DNA from: Rhynochetos jubatus
Lineage: Eukaryota > Chordata > Aves > Eurypygiformes > Rhynochetidae
Direction of reading: 5' to 3'
NCBI GenBank assembly: GCA_027574665.1
Contig: CM050655.1
Location: 5,208,001-5,272,000, forward strand
DNA: 64,000 nt
Every line of letters begins with the position of its first letter. Within the stretch, counting starts at the first letter, position 1. The notes beneath the pieces are model-generated. The model ran no database searches. It saw nothing but the letters and a program-made list of their open reading frames with translations, and was not told where the DNA came from. The position numbers and the translations under genes are program-made. This document shows, one piece after another, positions 50,521 to 60,265 of the stretch.

Positions 50521-53500
50521 ACGAGAGCTGATTGAAAGGTGCAGTGAATTTCAACCAAAAAAATTTTTAAAAAAAGGGAAATTATCAGGTTTTAAAATCA
50601 AACTTTGAAATTGGAAATTGCTTGGCTCGAACTAGCAGTAATGCAATTAATATATGTAATTAAAAGTGTAATAAAGAATACAGGAATTGGAAGTCTGCGC
50701 ACATCCATGAGAGCGTTTAGAGCTGGCGCGCGAGCAAGAAACCCAGTCTGGCATTTGGGCCACTTCCGAGACAGAGCCTGGAGGGGGAAATCAAAGCCTG
50801 GGGCTGGTTTTTCCTCTCGGCAGAGCCTGGAGGAGGAGGTGGCCCTCGGTCCAGCTCTGCCTTTGCAGCTTTCTCCTGCAGCACTGCATATGAGACCTCG
50901 AATAGGTGACTTAAGTCTGTCCCGGGCAGCCCAGGGATGAGGGATGCAGGATTTCAGCTGAGCAGAAGAGCGCTCAGATTCAGTGTCGGCTATGTTACAC
51001 AGCGTCTCTGAGATGCCTTGCCTTGGGCAAGAGGCATGGAACCCCCCTTCCTGCTCTGCGATGAGATGGGATTGGTGAGAGCGCCTTTGCCTCGAGCAGA
51101 GGGATGTCTGAGCTGGCTTTTAGAAGAGCGCAAAGCTCCTTTTGTCTGCCCCGCTGCGCAGTGGCAAGAGGCAGGGAGAGGGAGAAGAGCAGCAGGGAAT
51201 TATTTAAGAGTAATAGGTTGACCTGAGATATAGCAGGAGCGCGAAGCAGCGAAGCATCTCCTGATGGGAGCGGTCAGCTCCTGCCTTGATGCAGGGGCAG
51301 CGCCAGGGGGGAGGAAAACAGGACCTGAAATAGGGCTGGCGAGACGGTTTCGATGCTGATGTGAAGATCACAGCGCGGGTGGCTTGGTTTGCTGCCTGCT
51401 GCTCCAGCCCTCGTGCCCGTTGCTGTATGCCCCCCAGTCCGTTTGCATCGCCTCCGCTCATCCCATCGACCTTCAGACAGCTGTTCGGCCAGATTGCCTG
51501 CCGTTTTTCCACATTATTTGCATTGGTACAGCACGCGCGCATCCGCATCCTAATCATTCCTACCAGCTTCTGCTGGGTGACTTTGCCCTGGGAGGTCGGA
51601 TGGAGGTCCTCTGTGTGGCCAAGCCGCTGGAGAGGGGGGAGCGGGCTTGGAGGGAACCATCTCTGGATAAATGTTTCTAGTGCTCAAACGAAGCTTTGCA
51701 ACAGCCTGTCTATAGGTTGGAAAGGTTGGATGCGTGTGAGGGAAGGGAGTATTGGAGAAACTAACACCCAGATCTCCTCCGCTTCACCTGCCACCTTTAT
51801 TTCTGTCTGACTCTGACCCCGCTGTGAAAAAAGTCAGCGCCACGTGTTGCCCCTCTCAGCCCGGTGTCAGACTAGTTGGACGAGACTGATGGACCGAGGC
51901 ACGTTCGAGGTGTTGGCAGACCATGAAATGCTTTTCTATGGTGGAAAGCTCTCACAGGCGCCATGCAAATCTGCTCTGTTAGCAGGGTGAGCAGCTGCCT
52001 GATGGCCAGAGGGTTTCACACAACCTAGGAGCGAACACCGTGGGCCTGGTGGAACAGCATGAATGCTGGCTTTTCCACAAGCAGCCTTTCCTTTTTAGCC
52101 CTGTGTGAAAGAAGGGCTCCTTCATATAGTTTTATGCACACCTTAAAAATTGTCCTCCCTCTAGTTTTCCTTGATTTAGGGAGTTTTTTCCTCGGGAGTT
52201 CCTCACCCAGCCCATCTCCGGTCCTCGTTGCTCCTGCCTCTTCTTTGGTCCTCGGTGCTTCTCCAACGCCAGCCCTCACCCCAGCAGAGCTGGCTCTGCA
52301 GCCCTTGGGGGACGTTTGGTGGCTGACAAGAGGTGATTGAGCTCTGATGTTTTTAGGGAGTCCTGCCCAGCACCCCTCGTGTTCAGCCGTGTAATCTGCC
52401 TGGGTGGGCACGTCACACCAGGGGAGCTCATCTCCTCTGGGTCTCAATCTGCCTTGTATTGCTGCATCGTGTTGGAGCAGCATCCATCAGAAATTTTATT
52501 GCCAATACATTTTCTAGCAGGATCCATAATAAGATATTAAAGACTATAGATGTGGCCAGAGAGTGAGGTGTGAATATTTTAAAAAGGCCCTTTTCTGATA
52601 ACTTTTTCTCCAGCATTAGCTGCCCTGGTGCAGGAATGTCCTTTTGTGTTTGGGCATGGATTTTAGGGTTGTTTGTTCCTTATTGTAATACAAATCTATC
52701 CTTGCTATTGGTGGTACGCTGAAATGGAGTAGTCTTCTCTTGTACCTTGCCGCTCTTGGGTTGGTCTTCCTGGTGCTTTGAGTAGCCACGTGTAACACAG
52801 GCTGTTACCATCCAGTATTTCTTTCCAGCAAACAGGACCCCAGAGCTTCTTCCTACAAGATTTTTACAACGATTTGAACCTTTCTTGTTCATTTATTGCA
52901 AAATAAGGGACCACAAATGGCCTTGCTCCCTTGTGCCCCGGCATCCCCAGCCCACGCAGCTCAGTGGTATTGTAACGGTATTGTCCTTTAACTCCTGGAG
53001 CTGCTCGTGGGGGGACCTGGGTGCTGGAGCTGCTCCTGCTGAGCTGTTGGATGAAGGATGGGGTGCTGGAGACAGGTCCTGCTCCCGGGACCTGCTCCCA
53101 TTTGCCCTCCTCAGCGGGAGGCATCTGTCTGTGTGTTTATTTTTATCTCACATCTGCTGGCATCGTAACAAAGATTTAATGATATGACACAGTTTTGTCA
53201 CCCGTTCTTTTTCTGTGTGTTGAGTTAAACTTCATCACTGGCTGCAGGAGAGCGTTGAAAGCTTTAAAAATTGACAAAATTTGGCCACTCGTGTAGAAAA
53301 CTCACCTGTTTGCTACAAGTACCTGTATGCTGTCATCTGACTGCCCTTCCTTTTTTTTTTTTGCTGGATAGAAAAGGTAGAATTGGCTATTTTTACCTGT
53401 TGGTGACCTAAGCGTAACCACAGTTAATCTTTGCCAAGGCAGAACAGCCACGAGGTATGCATGGAAGAGTCCTATATATGGACCATATGCTCAAAATGCA

Positions 53501-54544
53501 GAAACACAGCCCGTTTTGAGCTGGCTCGGTGCTTTCCAGTCGCATCTCCCAGGGATGTGCCCTCCGCCTGTTATTTACCATCAAACACAAACCCGAGCCA
53601 GTGCGGTTTATACAGATGTTTTGCTCTATTGTTTGGATGATGGGCCGCGTCTTTTGAGAAATAAAGATGTCAGCCTCCCGCTGAGGAATATTTTGATCCT
53701 GTTTGACCCAAAAATGGCAAGAGGATTTTAAAGACGTACTTCTTAAGCTTTTTAAGGCAGATAGTCTGAAATTCCTCTGAGTCCTGACTGTGTCCTGCCC
53801 AGGCATGAATATTTTAAATGAGGCCTCTCTTTCCTGGAGGACTGTTGATATGGGATGTCTGCATCCCATAGTGGACTTTGCCTTGCCAGTGTTGGTTGTT
53901 TTGGGGTTTCTTTTTTGCTTGAAATTGAGCTGGGGAAAAAAAGAGGCATTACCCAGAGGGCTTCTTATAATTCTGCATCCTTTGACCTGCGTGCTGTTGG
54001 GAATAAGGGCACGCATTTTGTAGGAAAATCTTCCCACTGACCACTTTGGGCAGTGTCAGAGATTTCCCCCTCTGTGACCATGCTCTTCTATTGCCAGGGA
54101 GTCCTTCTGCTCCCATCCTAACTTCATGGCTGTCATGCTTTGCTCGTGCACTCCCCCATGTGAGGTCCTGTCCCATGGTTCCTCACAGCCCCTCGGATGC
54201 TTTGCTGTAGATGCCAGTGACTGTTTCCAGGGCAGGCCACATCTTTGTCCAGAGCTTGTACGGCTTTTGCTACCCGGGCCAATGGAGGGAGCTGGTCAGC
54301 AAAGCTGTAAAATAAGGATAAAAATAGGGTATTTGCCAAGCCAGAGCTCAGGCGGTGTCTGGGGGGCCAGAGCTGATGGCACCAAAGCTGATGACCTCCC
54401 GTGTCCCTCCAGGCAGCTTCTCCTTTGGAAGGACGAGGAGATGAACTCTCTTCAAAGCCTGCTTTTGGGCTATTGTATGAAATACAATGCCAGGGAAATC
54501 AAGCTCTCCTCTTTCACAGCCTGCCTTGCAGACCCATAATCACG

Positions 54545-54680
54545 AGTGACCAGAGAGGATTTGCATGTTAAAAGGAGTGGCTAGGGGCACTTAAAAAGAA
54601 GAAGGAACATATTCATCAAGTCCTGCTTTATCCTTATGAATATTATTATTCCTGGGGACAATATACCCCAGACCTCAACG
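54545..54680. promoter_or_regulatory. Octamer-containing AT-rich block (intron 6)
   Basis: A perfect ATTTGCAT octamer at 54559-54566 is followed within 110 bases by acatattcatcaag and ttatgaatattattatt. No repeat was recognised. Possible POU-factor target; weak evidence. Confidence 0.2.
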
Positions 54681-55164
54681 GTGCAACCCCCATATCTCCT
54701 CGTTTGCTGCCTCTCCCCTCCTCTCCCTATTAATGGTTAATTTGTAATGCTCTTCATCCTGACATTGATACCTCAGTGGCTCTGGGGAAGGAATTTGAGA
54801 AGGCAGTAGTTGTTGGAGCACGTGGACCGCGGTGGTGGAAGCAGCGAGGGGAGGGCTGTGGGATGCTCCAAGGCTACTCCCAGCTCATGATGGCTCTGGG
54901 GAGGCAGGTGGCCCAAAAAAGGTTGGGGAGATGCTCTCGTCCTGCCCAAGGAGATGTCTTGGGAGGACTTGGAAAGGCAACACCCACCACAGCCCACCAC
55001 AAAGGGCTTCTCCACCCCAACACACCACCCAGGCTATCTAAGCTGTGGTGCTCTGCGCAAGCCAGGATTAAGGTGCTGTGGGCATGGCACAAAGCCAAGG
55101 TCTTACACGGCAGCAGGGCAGATCTGGGTTAAGTGTGCCAGAAAATGAGCAGTCGTAAGGCAAA

Positions 55165-55300
55165 AAATGGGCTGGGGAGGCTGTGATATCTCCATCACCG
55201 GAAGGCTTTAAGGATGGGAAAGATTTAGGTGTAGCATGGGAACACACTTCTCTTTTGAGATCCCTTCTAGCTATATCTTTTATGCTTTTATGATTGCTGA
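55165..55300 (+). repeat. Very old CR1 3' tail (probable)
   Basis: The sequence reads ctggggaggctgtgatatct, then ccatcaccggaaggctttaa, later gagatcccttctagctatat and a tail ttttatgcttttatgatt. The order and spacing resemble the CR1 3' end: a 'gaggttgtggagtctcc' block, 'gagatctcttctggctctat', then the terminal attctatgat repeats. Divergence is high, and indels are needed to align it to what I recall of the consensus. Same strand as CDH23, near the 3' end of intron 6. Confidence 0.5.
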
Positions 55301-56289
55301 TCACAAAAAAACTCGAAGGTGCTTTAAAAAATAATCCTCAGGCCATGCCTTGCGAGGTTTTCTTTAGCAGCTTGATTTAGAAGGGGTAAAAAAAAGAAAG
55401 CAAATGGAAAATCTAGGTGGGAACGGCAACCTCTCGCACCTCAGCAGAAGTGACACTGAAGTAAGGAAAGTGGAGTTTTGCTGGAGCCCGAGGCCACCTC
55501 AGATGTCAGAGCATCCCTGCAATGCCGTGTGGCTGGATGGGAGGGCAGGGAGGCGTGAGGGACGTGCATGAGCACACCGCACGTGCACAGCCCTGCTTTT
55601 GGGGCACTGAATACGAGCTGGGGGACGTGCTCTGGGTTCCTCGCTCATCTGACCGAGCTTGCAGCGGGTCCTGTCACCTGCCTGAAGGACAGGTTTCTGC
55701 TGGCGTGAGCCTTGTTGGGGGAAATTCAGACGTTTTTGTTCTTTTCTGGTGCCATCACCTGCTATTAAACTGGTTAAATCAGACCTCTGAGTGCGGAGCC
55801 CCAGTTTCTCATGCTTTGTAGTGGAGCTGGTGGCCTGGGACAGCCTCGCTGAAGCTCTGGCTGTGGTTCACTGCCAGGTTTGTGGTTCCCAAAACTCCTG
55901 AAAATGGCTCAGTTGGTTGCTTGGCGTTGGCCAAGGGGTTGAAGGAAGAACTTCACTTGGAAGCAGTGCACCTCACCTTCTCAACACTTCATGGTGCTTC
56001 TCTATGAGCTAAGGATGGATAATTTATTACGAAGGAAGTTAACGATAAAACGCAGAGGCTTGGGAAGAGGTTTGCAGAAATAATCCGCATTATCCCAACC
56101 GGCCATAACCAGCCGCTGCCGTTGTCGCGCTTCTGACCTTTGCTGTCTCCCTTTCAAGTTTTAGCTCTTTCTCAACCCCTAACATGGTACAAACACGGAA
56201 TTGCCCAAGCGGTCGTGATCTTTCCGTACCTGCGGCCCGGGTCCCCAGCAAAACTCTTTTTTTTTTTGCTTGCTGTCTTTGCTTTTGCC

Positions 56290-56580
56290 TTTAGAGAGAC
56301 AAGAATATGCATTTAAGATTTGCATAGGAACATGCAGCTGTTCCACCAAAAATGGATAATTGTTCTCCCTGCTGTGAAGTTAAACAATAAGAAGTGCCAA
56401 ACTGCATTTGCCATTGCTGATTTTGTGCACTCAGCTGCATAGTTTACGCATGTAGATTAGTTCCAGATTTATGACGATTTAACTGTTAATGCCTGCGTTA
56501 ATCGGGCCAGGTCGTAGTTGCTGTGGCAACTATAACTTTGAATTTTACATAAAGTTCTGTGTTGCATTTAATGCGTGGTT
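56290..56580. promoter_or_regulatory. Paired POU-like sites upstream of exon 7
   Basis: About 450-720 bp before exon 7, an ATATGCAT at 56305-56312 and a perfect ATTTGCAT at 56318-56325 lie 13 bases apart. They are followed by ggataattg, gtgttgcatttaatgc and gttaatgcctgcgttaat. The block is AT-rich and not a recognised repeat. Two same-strand octamer-like sites this close suggest a POU-factor element; POU4F3 and POU3F4 are known inner-ear regulators, but linking them to this site is inference. Confidence 0.28.
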
Positions 56581-56788
56581 TTGGGGTTGTTTGTTGGGCT
56601 TTTTTATTTTTTTTTTTTGAGGCTCTCTTATATTTAATGCCTAATGGTGAAAACGGAGAGGGAATCAGCGCTGAAAATAAAAGCGCCTTTGGGCAGAAAA
56701 CAAGTTTCAGCAAAGAGAGTAATTTTTCTGGAAGGTTGTGATGTCTGGGAAAATAAGGGTTTGTGACAGAGTGCCATCTCGACCACAG

Positions 56789-56828
56789 GTGTATAACCAT
56801 TATTATAAGTGTGTAACAACTATTATAG
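56789..56828 (+). repeat. 20-bp imperfect tandem duplication
   Basis: Two AT-rich 20-base units (gtgtataaccattattataa, then gtgtgtaacaactattatag) match at 16 of 20 positions. They lie about 185 bp upstream of the exon 7 acceptor. Confidence 0.7.
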
Positions 56829-57012
56829 TTGCTGCAATACTGTAATAAAGAAAACAGCTGTATAACTTATAAATGTCCTGAAAATAGAGGACTGAAGTTC
56901 TCAGGTCTCTAGATATTCCTTCTGGTGGGCAAAGGAAATTGCTGATGTGAGTTTGATGGGGAAACAGGCTGGTGCACGATTTTACCCATGCGTGCGTTTA
57001 TTTTATTTCCAG

Positions 57013-57207
57013 AATACACCGGTGGGCACACCGATTTTCATCGTGAACGCCACGGATCCGGACCAGGGGGCAGGAGGCAGTGTGCTTTACTCCTTCCAGC
57101 CCCCTTCCAATTTCTTCGCCATCGACAGCGGCCGCGGCATCGTGTCGGTGATACGGGAGCTGGACTATGAAGTGACTCAGGCGTACCAGCTCCAGGTCAA
57201 CGCCACG
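57013..57207 (+). CDS. CDH23: CDH23 exon 7 (EC2, main part)
   Basis: A 195 bp, phase 0-0 exon encodes 65 residues from NTPVGTPIFIVNATDPD to AYQLQVNAT, matching human 144-208. The acceptor is tttccag|AAT and the donor ACG|gtgagt. DPD (equivalent to human 158-160) is the calcium-binding DxD motif of EC2, and LDYE is its calcium-binding glutamate motif. Two N-glycosylation sequons, NAT near the start and VNAT at the end, are kept. The Leu in SVLYSF is equivalent to mature L145, a residue used in the tip-link handshake with PCDH15. Differences from human as I recall it: L161Q, Q176N, A183G, T188S, T197V and T204Q. Codon use is GC-rich, unlike the flanking intron sequence, as expected of a real exon. 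Confidence 0.97.
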
Positions 57208-60136
57208 GTGAGTCTTCTCCTGCCCGCTGCAGGGGAGGAGGCCTTTTTCAGGGGGGGGCTGTAATGTGGAAGTAGCTGCTGCTAACTTATTTTATTGCTC
57301 CACTCTGGCATCTTCTTGAGCACATCCAGCCTATTCCACTTGGAAATTTATTATAACAATGAGGTGCCTAGGTAGTTTCAAATCACTGCTGGGCAGCTTG
57401 TGGAGCACGGTTGCAGCTCTCCAAGAGCATCAGGGGCTTCGGCATAAAGGCAAGCAGCCCCCTTGGTGAAGGGGGTGAAGAAAGCCAGTACAAGGCATAC
57501 AGACCATTACATCCTCTGGGCTCATTCCTTGTGCATCATGGCTTATTACAGGTGGATTCACCTGTATCAAACCCCCTGAGGTTCACTCAGTAAAAGCTGA
57601 GCTCAGACCTCAAGAGTTAAAATTGTGGTGGGCAGAGGAGGAGAAAACAAGGTCCTAATTACAGTCAGTGCCACCATACTGGGAGGAGACCTCTGGGAAA
57701 GGTGCACCCAGGCGGCCACCACAGCAAGGTCATAGAATTATAGAAACATAGAATGTTTTAGGTTGGAAAAGATGATTAAGATTGTCAAGTCCAACCATTA
57801 ACCAAGCACTGCCAAGGTCCTTTTCAGCCAGGCAGCTTCCCAGCTCCTTGTCCCTAGGCCTGCAGTGTTGCAGGGTGTTGTTGTGACCCAAGTGCAGGAC
57901 CTGGCGCCTGGCTTTGTTGAATCAAGTGGGCCGCTTGTCCTACCCAAATGGGAAACTTCTTTCCTGGTGTCATATCTAGCGAGAGCTCAACAGGGAGCGT
58001 GTGAATGAGGAGAACCGTGCAAGCAGGTGCTCCGGGGGATGGCTTCTTCCCCATCCCAGGTACAATAGAGGAAGGTGAGGTTCAGCCCTACAATACATCT
58101 GACCAACTCTGCATTCAGGAGAGGAAGGAGGGGGGAACCCTTCCTGACTCCTCCAGGCAGATGGCTAGAGCTCTTGAAGCATGTGATTTAATCAAGATCA
58201 TTGTCTTGATGCCCAGCCACAAATGTCATGAGGACGGGGAGGGCTGCTTTGCTCTCCACGGTCATGGAGACTGGGTGTTCACAGACTGTGGGGTCACAGG
58301 CAAGTGGCTCAAACTTTCAGCTCAACCCCTGCATATCTGAGGCTGTGGAATTTTCCCCAGAAGCTTATTTTTCTCTGAAATACACCCCTTTTTATTTTAA
58401 ATACCCCAGTGATGAGGGGCCCTCTCTGTTGATCGTTTCCATATCAATCTGTTGCCAACACACTTTCCCAGGACATGGTGTTGAACTACCTAATGGGTTA
58501 GAAAACTTAGGACCAAACACTGATAGAAACAGTCCTTTCTTTCCCATCCCTGATTCTGGTTTCCTCAAGGACACAAGGTTGCCATTTTGGTCCATCCAGC
58601 TCCATCTAGCCCTGTATCCCTGGTGCAGTCACCAGCAAATATAAAATGGGGGCATATCTGGTACTTACTACCCAATACACTCCTGGCTTCTAGTGATTTC
58701 CAGCTCTGCAACTTCAAAGACTTAATATTTCAGTCTCTGAACGAGGCTTGATTGCAGCTGTGGGAATATCTGCTCTGCTTGGTCGCAGGGTGCTGGTAAT
58801 TTCTAGCAGAGAGGCAACGAGAAACCCCGGGGCAAAGCTCAGCCCAGGAAGGAGGATGAGAGTTGCACCAGGATAGCAGGATTTGGAAGAGCATATGCAG
58901 TCTCTTGCCTGCTTGATGAAGAGTTTGCAAGGCCCAGAGTGGGAATGGGGGGCAATGGTGAATTTGGGGTGAACCACAGCAGAGCAGCTGTGGTTCAAGG
59001 CATGAGTCATTTCATCCCAGGGATGTAGGCAGCAAGGACAGAAAGAGGCTGGAAAGGGCAGTGTGAGAGACAGTAGGTGAGGAATGTGGAAATGTGCTTG
59101 CTTTTTCAGTGCTATCTGTAATACTTGACCAAAATTTAAGGGATGAAGGGGAGGGGAAAAAAACCCCCACATTATCTGAAGAAACAAAAGACTTGAACCT
59201 GATAACACTAACAGCAGAGCGTGAGTCAGAAATAAGCATCCATCCAGGCTGTAAACGCTGAGGCCTGCAGGTTAAGAGGATAATGTACAAGCTGTGTTGT
59301 TGAATACGGTTTAAATTAACATTAATCTTCTGGCAATCAGTCCTTGCCGCTGTTCAGAGCCATTTTGCAGAAGTGTGCAGTAACCTCTAATGGTCGCCTT
59401 TCACCACGGAGCTTGATTAGGGGGGTAAGGAGAGATTTATTTCCACCCTTTTGTGTGTTATCTGCTTTGCTCCTGCCCTTCTAGCAGGGCTGTGAGCATT
59501 GGGGTTACTTTTGAGCACCCATGGGATGAGCCTTCAGCAAGAGATATGGCAGCAGCAGGGCACTGCCAGGACAAGCTGGCGGCAGCCAGGTGTTGGCTGT
59601 TGGTCCTGCCCCGGGAAAGCGCTTGCAACTCCATCCTGATGGGTTGTGATGGAGTGTAAGGGAGATGCTGCTCCTGCTTGGAGCATTGAAGCGTTTGAGG
59701 GCCACCACTGCTTGTCCTAAGATTGCTGCGTGTTTGCTGTGACCTGCTTCGCAGGGCAGGGAGGATGGCTCCCCAGTCTGCTGGCAACCACACTGGGGTT
59801 TCTCAGTGTGGAGGTGGCTAGGGTGTTATCTGCATTAGGAGGGAATTTGTATATTTGAGGTGTGTGTTGAACAGTGTTGCTTCCAAATGGGGTGAAAAGT
59901 AAATTGGTGTTTGTTCTGTTCTAAAGGGCTAACTCTGGAATGAAATGAGTATTCTGTTTCAGCTTAGAGGGAGGTACAGTGGACAATAATTCCAGCAGGT
60001 AGCTTGAAAAAGGGATGATTACTTGGACTATTCAGAAATTTTGACCCAGCTACAACTGCGAGAGGTATAATGCTGTTGAATAATTCTATTTCACTGATCT
60101 AAATGCTCTCTCTCCCCTACCCCTTGTTTTTTCAAG
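57208..60136 (+). other. CDH23: CDH23 intron 7 (2,929 bp)
   Basis: The intron starts gtgagt and ends with a long C/T tract and ttcaag at 60136. Read-through from exon 7 stops at 57264. It contains a CR1 3'-tail piece in reverse orientation at about 57731-57930. The stretch 58560-58640 faintly resembles a common old amniote repeat but is too diverged to call. A minus-strand open frame at 58714-59208 (164 codons) has no recognisable domain. I see nothing else that I can name. Confidence 0.9.
57731..57930 (-). repeat. CR1 LINE 3' end, reverse orientation
   Basis: The + strand begins catagaattatagaaacata and continues gaatgttttaggttggaaaa, then gtccaaccattaaccaagca. This is the reverse complement of a CR1 3' tail and UTR. 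From about 57820 on, the text (gttgttgtgacccaagtgca, then a 'ggacctggcgcctggctttgttgaa' block) matches another repeat phrase common in bird genomes. I cannot assign that phrase with certainty to the same element, so the right boundary is approximate. It lies in intron 7, about 520 bp downstream of exon 7. Confidence 0.78.
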
Positions 60137-60265
60137 GACCAAGATAAAAACAAGCCGCTCTCCACTCTGGCCAACCTGGCAATCACCATCACGGATGTGC
60201 AGGACATGGACCCCATCTTTATCAACCTGCCCTACAGCACAAACATCTATGAGAACTCGCCTCCG
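60137..60265 (+). CDS. CDH23: CDH23 exon 8 (EC2 end, EC2-EC3 linker)
   Basis: A 129 bp, phase 0-0 exon encodes 43 residues from DQDKNKPLSTLANLAIT to STNIYENSPP, matching human 209-251. The acceptor is ttcaag|GAC, after a strong pyrimidine tract, and the donor is CCG|gtaagg. DQDK is the DxD-type calcium motif of EC2. The EC2-EC3 linker reads DVQDMDP in place of the canonical DxNDNxP, and the same departure exists in mammals, so it is a family trait and not damage. YENSPP leads into EC3, whose next residues would be in exon 9, outside the window. Differences from human as I recall it: T213N, R214K, I225T and H248N. Confidence 0.96.

Larger units (their letters stand above)
18232..57012 (+). other. 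CDH23: CDH23 intron 6 (38,781 bp)
   Basis: This long intron lies precisely between the EC1-EC2 linker and EC2. It starts gtaggg and ends tttatttccag. Contents that I can support: CR1 LINE pieces at 18740-18875, 43350-43915 and 55165-55300; a 98 bp direct duplication at 34114 and 34761; simple repeats; a 22 bp inverted repeat at 46324-46345; and several AT-rich, TAAT-rich blocks listed separately as possible regulatory elements. Long open frames such as 53408-54037 (209 codons, minus) and 41794-42339 (181 codons, minus) show no recognisable domain, no codon pattern that I trust and no signal peptide. I see no nested gene. The stretches between the listed items hold nothing that I can name. Confidence 0.93.

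Noticed and set aside
53408-54037. 209-codon minus-strand open frame in intron 6
   Set aside because: The composition is mixed, without repeats, domains or conserved motifs. No neighbouring splice or promoter signals make it a gene.
58560-58640. Faint match to an old amniote interspersed repeat (tttggtccatccagctccat)
   Set aside because: Only about 40 bases look familiar, and they need gaps to align. Too weak to list as a repeat.
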